Shown here piece by piece: positions 1 to 13,410 of a stretch of 64,000 nt of DNA. The stretch is from the NCBI GenBank assembly GCA_017165825.1, contig CM029369.1:19492125-19556124 (forward strand), given 5' to 3'. The position numbers and the translations under genes were made by a program. How positions within the stretch are numbered: the stretch's first letter is position 1; each line of letters starts with the position of its first letter. Source of the stretch: Hepsetus odoe. Taxonomy: Eukaryota > Chordata > Actinopteri > Characiformes > Hepsetidae. The notes beneath the pieces are model-generated. The model saw only the letters and a list, made by a program, of their open reading frames with translations. It was not told where the DNA came from and did not search any database.

Positions 1-1779
1 TGTCCATTTTCTGTCATGATTGAGGCTTGTTGATCAGTGTAAAGGTTTATTACTGCACCTACGCTTGGTTTGTATTTATGAGGAAGTTTGTGCTGAAATG
101 TTGTACAGTAATATTCAAGAAGCAACATGGAATTTACTCCAAAGTACACTGCTTTTCACAAATTGCTTGGGTATAAACAAAGTTTGAGGAACTCTTTCAT
201 GCTTTGATGCTCCAGATGAACTCTCCTGGGGGAGTACCCGGTTCAGTGGGATTAATTGACACCATTAAGGCCATAATCAGGACACAGTGATTAAACACCT
301 GGCATTAAGAGAGAAGATCCTAGTTAAGAGACCCATGAGACCAACTAGTGCACTTAACTCTTAAAATATGAATCTAAAGGATAGAATGGCGGGAGAGTCC
401 AGATGAAAACTTAGAGTCATAGTGCCATCCTCTGATCACTTTATTAAATCTGCATACTCCATTACATAGTATTTGCATATTGTCCACAGATAAATATCAA
501 ACACTAACAAAGAAAATGAAGTATGTGGAAGGCCAAAAAGTTCTAAGGTGTTTACTCAGCCAGCTATATATTAAGATGTGTTGACACAATATTGCAATGG
601 ACAGCACCTAAAGTTTTCAGTCACAGTCAGATTTCTTTAACATCTGTAGTCTATGGTAAATTTGGCTTTTTACTGATGTTCTCCACTTACTACCAGCATG
701 TCTGACTTGGACAATAAGTGAAGCATGGCAGTGAATGTAGGTGTGGAGCAACAGGAGTCTTTTCGATCACCTCTGTGGCAGCCTTAGATTCCCTGCCGAG
801 CACTTCCTGCAGAATCAATAACGCTGGCTGTCTGTCAGGAGCATGATGGACTGCTGCTCAGAACACAGGGCCATTCACCACACACACAGAGGCTCTCTAC
901 TGAGCTTAAGGCTATTTTTTATCACTCCATTTGTCCCTACAATATGTGTAAGGATACCTCGGTTACATGAATAATTTATGCCTTCCCAGCAAGTAGTACT
1001 GACTGACAATGTGAGGCGGGAAAGCGCGGTGCTGGACTTCATTTTCTGTCTTGTGTAGTCATCAAGGCTCTGACTTCTACTTCCATTTTTTTTTTTGCAT
1101 GTTTTGCAAAGCTACAGGGAGCTACTTTTTGAAGAGCTGAATTTGACAGGATACAATTAAATCATCTTGACGCACACGTACTCCAAGATGGTCAGTAATT
1201 CAACACATTTTGTGTGCGAAGACGATGACTGGGTGAAAAATGGTAAATGCCACTGAACATACGGTGATCACTCTTTGTTTCCATCAAGTAAATGTTCGTA
1301 TATAAAATGTATAGAGAACTGAGGATTCTTCCAAATAAACTTAGACTCAGATTCAGAATATGATCCATATGAATTGTTCAGTTGAATTCTCAACAAGTAA
1401 AGGATTCAGCATCCTTTAAAGGAAGACCAATGTCTTTCCAGGATTCTTCTGGGAAAATGAAGCCTGTACTCACTGAAGGCTGTGCAAATATTTCAAGCTA
1501 CATATAAACTAGACATGTGCTGGTATGTTGTTATACTGCAGTGTTAAACACAGAGTCCTTTGAAGTGCCATCAATGCAATTTAGTCAAACAAGTTGTATT
1601 TTCATTAGTTCATTAGTAGAGTTTTTTTGGAGACAGATCAGCTCAGCTTCCACATGGCTGCTTTCAGTGGCATTCAGAATGTGACTTTAACGCAAGGGCA
1701 ATATGTCTTCAGCATGTCTTCACCACCAAAAAAACTACATATTTCTTAAGGTTGACACAAAACTAGCTTTTCCAACATG

Positions 1780-2165
1780 TTGGATGACTAGACAGAAATC
1801 CTTGAGTCTTGATTGATCAGCTGTGATGACAAACGATGCTTCATGAACACTGACATTAACTGAGCTGGTCCACTAACTGAGAGGTCAGCAGCTCCTTAGA
1901 TGTTCTTCTGTGACTTACTGGATGAGTTTTCTATGTGCTCTTGGAGTAATTTCACTCCTTGGCAGATTTACCACTCTTCCAAGTTCTCTTTATTTGAACA
2001 TGATAGCTCACCTGGTGATTCACTATAGTCCCAGAGTCTTTGAGATTGATTGTAACTGTTTCCTAACTGACATGTTTCAATAACTCTTTCTCAGGTCTTC
2101 TGGAATTGAGGAAGGCATAATGTGATTTTTTGAGACCATTTATGGAAATTTACCCTACTGAAAAG
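1780..2165. repeat. Possible eroded dispersed repeat
   Basis: The stretch has the look of an old transposon remnant: reading frames are broken and no clear termini are visible. The call rests on general resemblance only. Confidence 0.2.
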
Positions 2166-2385
2166 ATTTTTTAATTAAAATGGAGTTTAGTTTGAACATG
2201 GATAGCAATCAGGTTTTGGGCATGGCTAGTCTAATTCAACCATTTTCAATTAATATTTGTTTATGTGTTGTCGTGGGGGGAGGGGGTGTAACTTTGAGAG
2301 ATTTGGGGTTCACAAGATCAGTTTTGTGCTATAAATAAACTAAAATGGAAATCTTGTATATATAGACAGCTCGTAATACTCTCAC

Positions 2386-2388
<3 letters not shown>

Positions 2389-2451
<63 letters not shown>

Positions 2452-2455
2452 GCAC

Positions 2456-2487
<32 letters not shown>
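2389..2487. repeat. Compound (CT)n(CA)n microsatellite
   Basis: An almost pure CT run of about 50 bases is followed by an interrupted CA run of about 50. Confidence 0.95.
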
Positions 2488-2489
<2 letters not shown>

Positions 2490-5400
2490 GTCCACATGAT
2501 ATTAAAGTAAGCTGTCCATCAGATCAGGCTTCTTGCCCTCCACCATGGTCCACTTCTGGTACTCATATCTGGCACCTTTCTATCAAAGCCAGCAATATTT
2601 TCAGCAAATTTGTGCCACAGTAGTTCTTCAATGTTATCAGATCAAACTGTCACATGCATCAATGAGCTTTAGGCTCACAAAGCTTTGAACGCATATGACC
2701 CTGCAGCAGGTTCAATGATTGTCCTTCGTTGGACCTCTCCCAGTGTGTGTGCAGGTAAACTCTTCTTTCCAATAGGTATCTTTCTTCGTGCATTTATAGC
2801 ACAGTTGCTTTTCTTACCATTAAGTTGTTTTTCCAAGAATCAGAAAAGAAGGGTAAGCATAAACAATGTGCATTCATAATGCCTTAAGCAGTGTCTAGTT
2901 CTCAACTATTTTCATGACATAGAACTTTAAATTTCCCAAGGAAATAAATACTGAAGCACTTTACTTTTGACAGTGAAAGAATCTCAAGACTTTTTTTATG
3001 TATATGCCCAACACTCCTCAGGGAATATAGTCATTCTAAATAAGGTTTTGAAACACTGACTGCCATCAGGTGGCCAAATAGTGTAAAATGTCTCCTTCCT
3101 TTTCAAGTTATTCAACCTGCTTCTGTATGCAGTTTTGTTTTTCCATTACCTCCCAACCTCAAGCAGACAAAACCAAAGGACAGTCTAAATAGTAGTACAA
3201 CTGAAAGCCATATTTCAACATAGGAACAAAGCTTTTAAATACTCTAAAGCATTGTGTGTTGCATTTCTTTGACTAATGAATGATGATGCCCTTGTATCTT
3301 TGGATCAGTGTGAGCCTGTGTATCTGCAAGATGAAAGTGAGCCAATAAATTTTTTTAAATCTACTGCCGTTACCTTGAGTCACACCGTCAAGGTATGGTT
3401 ACTCTTCACAGAAGTTAGTCATACTTTGAAGTCCCTGACAAAGCATTTTTGGCACTTTCAGATGTACCTATTTTTTCCTTCCTTTCTTTTTTTTTTTTTT
3501 TTTTGGACATTACTGCGGAATTGCCGCTTGCGGCATTTAGTCATTTGCAATTTACAGCTCACTCCAACTCTCAGTTTCAAACATTTGATTTTTCTTTCTT
3601 GACAAAAGTCCCTCTCATGCATATTTTGTGCCCCCTTTTACACATCTATAAAAAAAAAAAAGGTGTAGGTAGATGGTAGAATGCAAACGCAGCAATATTC
3701 CAGTAGAAGCAGAAATCAGTTCATCTGCTTCTGATTGCCATTGATCCTATTGTAATCATGCCTCACCCATTTAAACATTCATGCCATAAGGAAAATGCTT
3801 GCATGAGCAAAACACACGAAACCCTGTCACAATGAGAATAGGCCTGTAAACCCAGCAGCAGGGTTCATCATTTAAAGTGCTTGTAGTTTAATTAAAGTCA
3901 CCAAGCAATTAGCAGCAGCCACATCAGATTTAAGCATGCCTCTGTCATCTTCAGTTCATTACTTGGGCTTGATAATTATAATGGTGTCAGTGATGGCGGT
4001 GGACCACGTAAATATAACGGCTTCAATTGTACATTGTCCAGTATGGTCTTTGGTCATGTAAACAAGATAGTGTTGAGCACCTGTCAAGCTATGGAGCTTC
4101 TGAGGTTAACAGAGTGTGCGCCGTTAACTTATTGGCCATTGCAATGAGAGACTGCTACCTATTGTACCAACATGTTCCATAAGTTGTTTGAGCAGTTAGA
4201 GGTCAGTATATTATATCCAGAAATTATCATTATTAATAAATGCTTAAAATAACAACTATAGGGGAAAAATGATGACTGTGAAAGGTGTTGAATTATGCAA
4301 CTTTAAGGTGTACTCTTTGCTCTGACTGATGTTAAAACATGTGCACACAGTCATGTAATGTGCAGAGAAAAGCAACAGAAGCAGAATGAGATGTTCTGGA
4401 GCTGCCACACTAAACCGTGATATTAGACAGGCACAATGCCAGCTAGAGGGATAAAAGGCAGTGGAGCAGGGGAACGGCATTCTCTTGAATGAAACAGCAC
4501 CATCAAATTCCCCTGAGATGAGTTCGAATGGTGTTTGGGATCCAGAACTAATCATCCAACATCAGTACCTGACCTCACTTGTTGCTCTATAATAAAAAAA
4601 AAAAGTTCCCGCATCTAATATGAAGTCTTCTTAGAAAAGTAGAGCCTACAAACTTTTAGGCTTCAGAACTAAACTTCTGCATCTGCTGCCTATGGAAATC
4701 CTGTAATTTGTTTTCTTCTTTTAGAGAAACTTCCTTTGCTATTCAATCATCCATTCAAAAATCAAACAGAACACTATACAATTGCACAGCACTACCATAT
4801 CACATAATGCACTATATTATTACAGGCAATTTCAAGCAGTGAAAAGCAGACAGGTATTTATTTTTTTAATAGATATAAAATGCGTAAAAATAGGTCTTTC
4901 CAGCGTGATGAGTATGTACAGCCCATTGGACACAATGTACAAGGTAAAGGACAGTAATTGAATATTCCTTCAAGTGACAGAAATGTTTCATATGGATACT
5001 CTGTGAAACTTATTCTTCCCACGTCACAAAGTGGGTAGTGTACATTCAAATATGCTCATTAAATCTGAGGAGAATGTGGTCAGTCTTTTGAGTTGTGACC
5101 CCTATTCAAATGATCAATGTTTGATACCTCTTGGATATCTGAGACACCTCTGGGTCCATACCCTGATCATTAATTCATGCTGCAGAAATAGGTTTCAAGC
5201 AATGAAAAGAGGTCTGGGTCTAAAAGAGGATTTTCTTTTTCATCATTTATGGTTTTATAACACAGCAGTATGCGAAGATATCTTTTCTGGTGCATTTTAT
5301 CTCCTGAGCAGGATGTTTTCACCAATCTTTTCAGATAGCATTCGTTCCTATTGTTCTTAATACATTCTTATGAGCCTGTTATTAATTTAATGGCCTATTA

Positions 5401-7629
5401 TCATGTAAATGTGTAAATGTTAATTCAGAAAACTGCAAAGGATCATTTAGTCATACTTTCCAACAGCCCATCTATTCTCTAGATTACATTCTCTATTGAT
5501 TGCTTCCTCAATGCGGAGCTGAGGTGTCTCTGTGAGCAATGAGGCAACCCTGGTTGAATAGGACATTGGTCACTAGACGAGCACAGACGTGAAGATAATG
5601 GCACTGGCAACATCACTGGGGCCTTAAAATGCTGCAAATGGACGAAGCTTTGAGATCGTAAATAAACTTCTGAAGTAGAGAAAATTGAAATTGAGGATGT
5701 GAGAGGCAGCCACAGGCAGCGTTTCCCCCTAAATATGATTTCTCTGCACACGGGAGAGGCAATGAGATGTGTCAGATTGTTTTTGGCAGAGTTCATGGTG
5801 CTTGTGTTTTACTGCATGTGCTCTGCATGGTTCAGTCCCCCTGCCTCTGTCTGTCTATTAGCCCAGAGGAGATAAATCAAAGCTTGATGAGAGTTGGCAG
5901 CCCTGCTGTCTGCTTCATCCTCTGCTCATCCACATGCAACCTACCCCACACCAAACAAATTGGGCTTATATGTAAAACATGCCATATTTAACATAATGCC
6001 CTGATGATAAAAATATATTCTCTGCAAGATGTGCGATCAGTATTTTCTTTGTACTCAGTTTGCACTTCCTTTCTTGCATATATACATAAGATTGGCTACA
6101 TATTAAGGGGGAAAATAAAACAATATGCAAGTATGGTTTTAATGTTGTGGCTAGTTTGTGTGTATATATTTAACGGATGTAGGGAAGGGGGATGATGATA
6201 GGGAGGTCATCAGTGTTGTTGCTCTATCCATGTCCACATACTGTCTTTGGATTTTGTATAATGTAAGTCATTGATCGACTAAAGTCTAAAGATAGAAGAA
6301 TGTCATCATAACATCATAGTTGTATGTTATAGCATCAAGTATGTGATATAAGTTTTGTACAGTTTGAGAAAAGGCTTGTAAATTTACATTAATCAGTCAG
6401 TAGGTAAAGGAGACATGAGACATGCACTACAAATTCATTTCAAGAAACAGATGAGGTCCTTTACCCACTTTGCAAACTAGTAAATCTGTTGTACCAATGT
6501 TAATGTGCATATCTGACCAGAAGAGGGAGCACTAATCTAGCAATTAAGATATATTGTAAAATACAGATGAATGGAATGGAAGAATGCAATTACATAAAAA
6601 TAGTCCAGATCAAAGATGACATTTTTTTTCTAAGTTTGATCACACTTATAGAACAAGAAAACTTGAAGTCCAACAGGATTTTGTCCCTATACTATTTTTT
6701 TCTCAACCTTTTTTCTTAAACTGCTGAAGTTACAAACTAATGTTTTTCATTATACCATTTGTTGTGATATTAAATATATCTTTAGATTTAACTTTTTAGT
6801 ACACATAAACATAGCTGCACTTAGCTGCACTTTCAGTAAATATATAAAATCTAATTAAAATCTAATTCCTACTAAGGATGTCTTATTATTCTGTCTGGAC
6901 TCCTGATTGTGCCACTGTAAACATTCATGGATCAAATCTTTTTGAGGGGGTTAAACAGTGCATTCATTTTTTGCTCAGTAGAGTTTTTGGTTCTGAGGTC
7001 AGGATTTTATTAGGTTGGGATTTTATTATTGATACTTAAAATGCACACCAAGCCATCTAAACATATGCAATACTACTTATTTAATTCAACATATTTTTAA
7101 GTTTGCACATCATTTATTATTTATTACTCATACTTAATATTTAGCAACTTGCACTTTTAATTAACTGCTGCTAAATACAGTGTCAAGTTAAGTAGGTTTT
7201 TATTGTCATTTTAACCATATACACAGTACAGTTTTCTTATGGGGAAACATAGCATTTTTCCTCACTTTTCTAAAATAAGAGTTTGATGTGCTGTGTAGAC
7301 ACTGTTAAAGTATCATTTACTCCCCAGTTGCCATATCGACGCTAAATGGCAGTTATAGGATATTGCTTATTATTATAGGATAGTTTTTGTGATACCACAA
7401 AAAAAAAAAAATCATTAGATTGATATAAATTCAAATCACCCTACACCATAAATTCAGATCACCCTACACCCTACACCCAGTGCTGGTAAATGCTGTTAAA
7501 AAAATGTCTACTTGTAGCACAACTGATTTTTTTTTTTTTTTTTTGTCTTCTGCAACCGCTCAGATCAGGAAAAAATTTATTTGTATGTTGTCCATGTGTT
7601 CTGCATACATTCCCACAGTATGTCAGTTT

Positions 7630-8515
7630 ATTTATACATCAGAAAGTATTCAGACCCCCTTCACCTTTTAGTCTGATGCTACAATTGTTTAAATTGTTTT
7701 ATCTTGTTAATCTACACTCAGTAAACCATAATGACAAAGTTAAAGCAGAATTATAGCCATTTTCTGTAAATTTATTAAAAGGAAAAAACTGAAATATCAC
7801 AATTACATAAGCATTCAGACCGTTTACATTGCAAAGTGGACTGGGACATTTAAAAAAAAAAGAAAAGTGAAAGTGACAACCCTTGTCATTGCGAGGTCAC
7901 AGCACAGCACACAGTGAACCACAACGAAATTGGACCTCTGCATTTAACCCATGCACTCAAACACTGTGCAGCAGTGGGCAGCTTTTGAAAGCGCCTGGGG
8001 AGCAGTGACAGGGACGGTACCTTGCTCAAGGGTGCCTCAGGGCAACCTACCGGTGAGGGAATCGAACCCACAATCTTCCGATGCGAGGGCAACTCCCTAA
8101 CCACTAGGCCACCGCTGCCCCTTTCTCCTCAGTAAATCCTCTCAAGCTCTGTCAGGCTGGATTAGTACAGTCAGTGAACAGTCATGAGTGATGCCTGGTT
8201 TCCTGAAGACATAGCATTTAGAACTGAGGTAAAACAAATTTTGGTTTTGTCAGACTAGAGAATCTTGTTCCTCACAGTGCAAGAGTCCTTCAGGTATTTT
8301 TGGCAAAAACCAAGTGGGTTTTCATGTGTTTTGTAGTGAGGAGAGACCTCTGTCTAGCCACTCTGCAATAAAGCGGAGATTGGTGGAGGCCTACACTTAT
8401 GGTTGTCGTTCTGGAATTTAGTCCCATCTCCACACAGGATCTCTGGAGCTCAGTCAGAATGACCATCAGGTTCTTGTTCACCTCTCTCACTAAGGCCCTA
8501 TCCCCCTCAGTTACT
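7630..8515 (-). mobile_element. Tc1/mariner-like DNA transposon remnant, split by a SINE
   Basis: The left edge carries the fish Tc1-type terminal phrase agaaagtattcagacccc. Sequence at 8250-8510 reads on the minus strand as broken transposase. A tRNA-type SINE (7863-8120) interrupts it. No open transposase frame remains. Confidence 0.6.
7863..8120 (-). mobile_element. tRNA-derived SINE, family A
   Basis: The tRNA-like head is at the 8120 end: on the minus strand, ggtggcctagtggttaggga (A box) and gggttcgattccc (B box). The body contains ggtaccgtccctgtcactgc and the tail reads cgcaatgacaagggttgtca. The same family recurs at 14.9, 15.7, 29.2, 37.1, 43.8, 47.1, 56.7 and 57.0 kb. Confidence 0.85.
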
Positions 8516-8991
8516 CAGTTTGGCTGAGTTCTGCTTGTGCCAAATGTATTTTTTGAGAATTGAGAATTATAGAGGCCATTGTCCTCGTAGGAACCTTTAT
8601 AGCACCAGATTTCTTTTTGTAGCCTTCCCCAGATCTGCACCTCCTTCACTCCTATCAGATATCAAACTATGGCAGCAAGGTGTGTTGACTGATAAAGATC
8701 ACAGGGCAAAAACATCACTGATAAAACACCTAAGAACACTTCTGACAGCTGTATTTACCAAAGATGAGGTAAATTTGGTAAAGCTGTATTTACCAAAAAG
8801 ATTTAAAAAGGGGGGAGTAGGAGAGAGAAACCTGAAAGAGTCTGTGCAAAAGGTTAGTTTTGTCTAAAAATGGCCAAAAGAAGAATAGTCAAAGAAACAC
8901 TAAGGTGCACCATTTCTGACTATAACCACCACTAAATGATCTGAAGTCAGGTTGGTCTTAGGAACCAGAAGTATGGCAGTACTGTGATTAT

Positions 8992-9187
8992 GTGGGTGGC
9001 GGTGGTCTAGTGGTAGGGTACTTGCCTACGGACCTCTGGATCCCTGGTTCGAATCCCACCTCTAGCACTACCACCACTGGCTCCCTGAGCAAGACCCTTA
9101 ACCCTGAGTTGCTCCAGGGGGACTGTCCCTGTAATTAAGACATCGCTCTGGATAAGAGCGTCAGCTAAATGCCGTAAATGTAAATGT
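8992..9187 (+). mobile_element. tRNA-derived SINE, family B
   Basis: The head reads ggtggtctagtggtaggg (A box) and ggttcgaatcccacc (B box). The body contains gagcaagacccttaaccc. The tail, ctctggataagagcgtcagc, is shared by many fish SINEs. Other copies lie at 11.2 and 53.4 kb. Confidence 0.85.
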
Positions 9188-10764
9188 GTGAGATAATGTG
9201 TAGAGCAACAGGTGAGAAATCATTTGGGAAACATAGGGCAGCGATGTGAAAAGCAGGACTTTTTACTTAAACAGCTGTGAAACAGAAAGCCAGTATAATT
9301 GATGGAAAATAAGAGTGACATTTGCTTAGCACTTGAGTAAATAGAGATAGTGCTGGCTAAATTATGAATAAATTGAAGAGAATTTAGAGATTAATCAGGA
9401 ATGCCAATACTACAGTTAGCTAAGTGTGAAGATATGAGAGCATGAAAAGTGTTTCAGCATCTTTCAGTCTGAGTAAAGCTCAAAGTCTGGCAACGTTGTG
9501 TAGCTGATGAGATGCACTTTTTGAAAAAGCCAATTGATATGTGGTTGAAGAAAGAGAGTGTGTTGTTGAATGAGCTTTCATCAGCTTTATTTAAAAGTTG
9601 AAAACTGGCTGCTACACTGGCCAGTTTGAGCTCGTAATGCAATTGTCATTTTCATTGCATTTGCTGAACATGAAAAACCACCATGCATTAGAAACACAAC
9701 GCCCCCCCCTCCCAATTATAATTGTTCCTTTAAAACAGATAAATCCATTATCCATTTAAAATATAAATAATGGCAAGTGGAAAGTTATATATGCAGCACT
9801 ATGTTGACTGTTCTGTTAAAAATGGTCAGAATGAACACACCTTTTCTCACAGCAGTCTAACAGCACACTGGGAGGGAAGTTTGGCTTCATGAATCTGCCA
9901 AAGAAAAAACATTCTCTAGAGGAGGTATTTCCATTTAAAATGCAACAGCAAGAAACAGAACCTGCATAAGAAACAGAACCTTTGCAAGTGCTTTAAAGTG
10001 ATCTGTTGTGATTTATTGCATCGTTAGGTTGCTCACTGTGATTCAAGTCATTCAGTGCTCAAGATTTATCATGTGTACAATGAAAAGCTACATGTACAAT
10101 GAAATTCTATTTTAATGCCTTTTTTAGAGTAACATTCAGCAGACACATAAAATATAGTGCAAAAAATAAAGTATGGTGGTGACTACAAATTACAATTAAT
10201 ACAGACTGTATAATATTTGAAAAAGTAAAAAATAATAAGTCTCAGAAAAAACAGAATATGTGAAGTGACACTGATGCAGCATCCAAAGTGTCTTAAGTGT
10301 AATACTGCAGTAAAAGCTGCATGTTGGGTTAACATTTACTGTAAACCTAAGGATAAAAGGGGAAATACTGTTGCTATCAAAGTTACTGTGCCAAACAATA
10401 GCAATATGTGTTACAAAGGCAGTTAGTAGTTACAGTTCATCTGTAACAGTAATGGGAAATGGGAGAGGTCAACAGTCCACAGCAACAAAATAAATGATTC
10501 GTTTTTAAGTTGTTTTTTTTTGTTGTTTTTTTTTTTTTTTTAAGGCTTTGGAGTAAAAATTGTACTAAAATCTTGTTGTGGATGATCTGTTGGTCTGGAA
10601 TTGTTTGCCAGAGGGCAGCAGGATGAATAGGGACCCACACTGTGTGGAATGCTTTTCTGAGGCAGCATGTGGAATGAATGTCGTGGACTCGTGGAAGCTC
10701 TGGGCCGCTGACTTTTTGAGTTACTTTAACAAGTTCAATGTAGAGAATTCCTGATCTGCACTGA

Positions 10765-12264
10765 TATTGGGGGGGGGGTAGTAAGTATTGAACATGTCAA
10801 CGCCAAATATATTTCTAATAGGGCTACTGACATTTGAAATTTACACCAGATGTCAGTTACAACCCAAGTAATCCATACATACAAAGAAATCAAAACAAAC
10901 AAGTCCATCAATTATGTGTAGGAATGTGGAATGACACAGTAAATAAGTATTGAAGAAAAGGAAGTGCAAATTCAAATCAGCCCTTTTAGTCCTAACTGAT
11001 GGCCTATTTGAAGGTTTCTCACTACCAAGGTTTCACTCAACAAGCATCTCATGATGGGTCAAAGCAAAGAGCTCCTGAAGACCTTCACAACCTTACTGTC
11101 CCAAAACATACTGATGCCACTGGTTATAGATGTATTTTAAGGTTCTGAATGTTCCAGTGAACACCATTAGGGCCATAAGTGGAAAGAATATTTCACCATA
11201 AATCAACCATGATGAGGTGCTAGATTTTTACATTTACGGCATTTAGCAGACGCTCTTATCCCAGAGCGACTTACATGTTCTAATTACAGGGACAGTCCCC
11301 CTGGAGAAACTCAGGGTTAAGGGTCTTGCTCAGGGACCCAGGTGGCAGTGCCAGAGGTGGGATTCGAACCAGGAACCTCTTGATCCAGAGGTCCGTAGGC
11401 AAGTACCCTACCACTAGACCACCGCCACCCTTTTTTTGACAGATGATTCAAAAGAATAATCAGAAGAGTTGTCCAAGAGCCAAGGACCACTGACAGAGAG
11501 CTTCAGAAAGACCTGGAATTAGCATGTACAGTTGTTTTAAAGAAAATAATAAGTAATGCACTCAACTGACATGACCTCTATGAATGCTCACAGCACAAAA
11601 CTCCACTTTTGAAGAAAAAGCATGCTGAAGCTTACTTAAAGGTTGCTGCACAACATTTGGACAAGGAATATGGAAATACTGGGAGAATACTGTCTGGTCA
11701 GATGAGACCAACATTTAACTCTTTGAATATCATTGCACACACCATGTTTGGAGGATAAATGGCACAGCACATAACCCAAAAACACTATATCAACAGCGAA
11801 GTTTGGAGGTGAAAACATCATGGTGTGGAGAATTTTTTCAGCTAAGGTACTGGGGCAGACTTCTTATAATAGAAGGAAAAATTAATGGAGAAAAGTCCCT
11901 TTATAAGCATCTGCTGCCATCTACCAGGATGCTGAAGATGAAATGAGGGTGGACATTCTAGCAAAACATTGATCCCAAACACACAGCCCAGGAAACTCTT
12001 ACTTGGTTTCAAAGAATGAAAATAAAGCTTCTAGAATTGCCCAGCCAATCACCTGATTTGATTCCAGTTGAAAATCTATGGGAAAAAACAGGTCAGAATT
12101 CATAGAAGACGCCCTCAGAACCTTCACAATTTTTTTTTTTTTGTGGAAGAATGGGCCAAAATCACACCTGAGCAATGCATGTGACTAGTTTCTCTATACA
12201 GGAGGCATCCTGAAGCTGTCATTAGCAACAAAGGCATTTCTCAATACTTATTTTCCCCACTGTA
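10765..12264 (+). mobile_element. Degenerate Tc1-like transposon
   Basis: The ends are inverted: agtaagtattgaac near 10780 and its counterpart caatacttattttccccact near 12260, flanked by TA. The interior reads on the plus strand as a decayed Tc1 transposase with phrases such as WSDETN (about 11696) and LPSQSPDLIPVENLWE (about 12037). Stops and frameshifts make it inactive. Confidence 0.8.
11229..11430 (-). mobile_element. Family B SINE nested in the Tc1-like element
   Basis: Full-length copy in minus orientation: the tail (acatttacggcatttagcag) is at the low end and the B box (gattcgaacc) is near 11362. It splits the transposon at 10765-12264, so it is the younger insertion. Confidence 0.85.
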
Positions 12265-13124
12265 TCAGGCCACAAAACAGCCAGTCGGGGTGAACTCTAC
12301 AGTGTACAGCACTATTTAGAACATTTAGCTGAGAAAGTGAAGGAACTGGGTCGTCTTGATGACAGCTGCTGTGTGCTCTGTTCACATAAGGTCATTAGCG
12401 AGAGTGACTACCAGAAATCTGAAACTGTTGACCCTTTCCACAGCATCTCCCTTGATTTAAACGGGAGCATGCACTTCAGTTTGTCTTCAACAAAGTCAAC
12501 AACAAATAAAAAATGGCAGCAGTTCAGTAGCAGGTCATCTATGGGTGGAAGGGAGGTGGTTCTCTGGGATGGAGGTGAATTTGAATGGCAAAGGGGGATG
12601 TTTTTTTTTTACATTTTACATTTCATGACCCATGCATGAGAGTTGGAAAAACCGTATAAAGTCATTAAATTTTCTGCACTACTCTCCAAAGGGCTTTTGG
12701 TCCAACTGACTGAAATATATTATAGCTTTAGAACAGAATATAGGAAAATAAAAAAGATACTTTCTTATAGGGGCTGCTTGGATTTCTCGATAAGCCATGT
12801 GCCATAGTGTCAAAATAACAAAACAAAAAAACAATAGCTTTAGCACAATGTATTTTTCATTCAGCAGCTGTACATTATCACTGCAGGCTGAAATCTATTA
12901 TCTTTTTCTCTCGTCCACATGTGGATAAGCTGATATAAGCAAACTGCTGCTTTTGGAGCAAAATCTCTTATCACCAGCACCTTCAGGAGTAGAAAAAAGC
13001 CTTCTCAGCTTTTAACTGATGTTACTTTAAAAAACATTTTATACCAAGTCCTTCATAAAATTTCTTCACATTGTAAATGAAAGCAGGTAATCCAGCCACT
13101 TGGGATGCATAAGCCAGTATTTTT

Positions 13125-13410
13125 CTTCATGCCGGTCTCAAGCCCAGATAAATGGGGAGGGTTACGTCAGGAAAGGCATCCGGTGTAAAACTTTGGTCGA
13201 GGCCCAGGTTAACAATGACCACCACCAGGGTGGTGTTGACAGTGTGCCAGTGGCCAAAGGAGAAGAAGAAGAAGAAAAATAGGAAGGTGGTATGGAATGC
13301 TTAAAATGGAGCTGTCTGGCAAGAGGAAAAGATGAAGACCACAGAGGAGGCTTATGGATGTGGTGAAAGAGGACATAAATGGCAGCAGCCGAAAGAAGAA
13401 AAAGAGTAAA
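13125..13410 (+). mobile_element. LINE fragment, 3' part
   Basis: It contains the common fish LINE phrase gttacgtcaggaaaggcatc, and downstream a frame reading ELSGKRKR...RRLMDVVKED, the C-terminus of the same LINE type as at 43.2-44.3 kb. The two halves are in unusual order and separated by a GAA run. Confidence 0.5.

Larger units (their letters stand above)
1..7600. other. Intergenic, no gene seen
   Basis: No exon-like frames with splice sites were recognised on either strand. Contents are the microsatellite near 2.4 kb, eroded repeats at 1.8-2.2 and 4.4-4.6 kb, and unremarkable AT-rich DNA. Two stretches (about 3,880-4,010 and 5,930-6,000) look enhancer-like only by composition. Confidence 0.6.

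Noticed and set aside
2500..2880. Short coding-looking stretch on the minus strand (RYEYQKWTMVEGKKPDL near 2,530-2,580)
   Set aside because: The frame is closed by stops within about 25 codons and I could not place the sequence in a family or find a partner exon. It may be an old pseudogene or repeat fragment, but it is not supported enough to list.
6520..6540. CTCF-like ccagaagagggagcac (and similar at 48,943)
   Set aside because: The core match is partial, with no supporting context; much weaker than the site at 55926.
8994..9060. tRNA-like sequences with A and B boxes (also at other SINE heads)
   Set aside because: They are the promoter heads of SINEs: each continues into the same SINE body and no complete cloverleaf is present.
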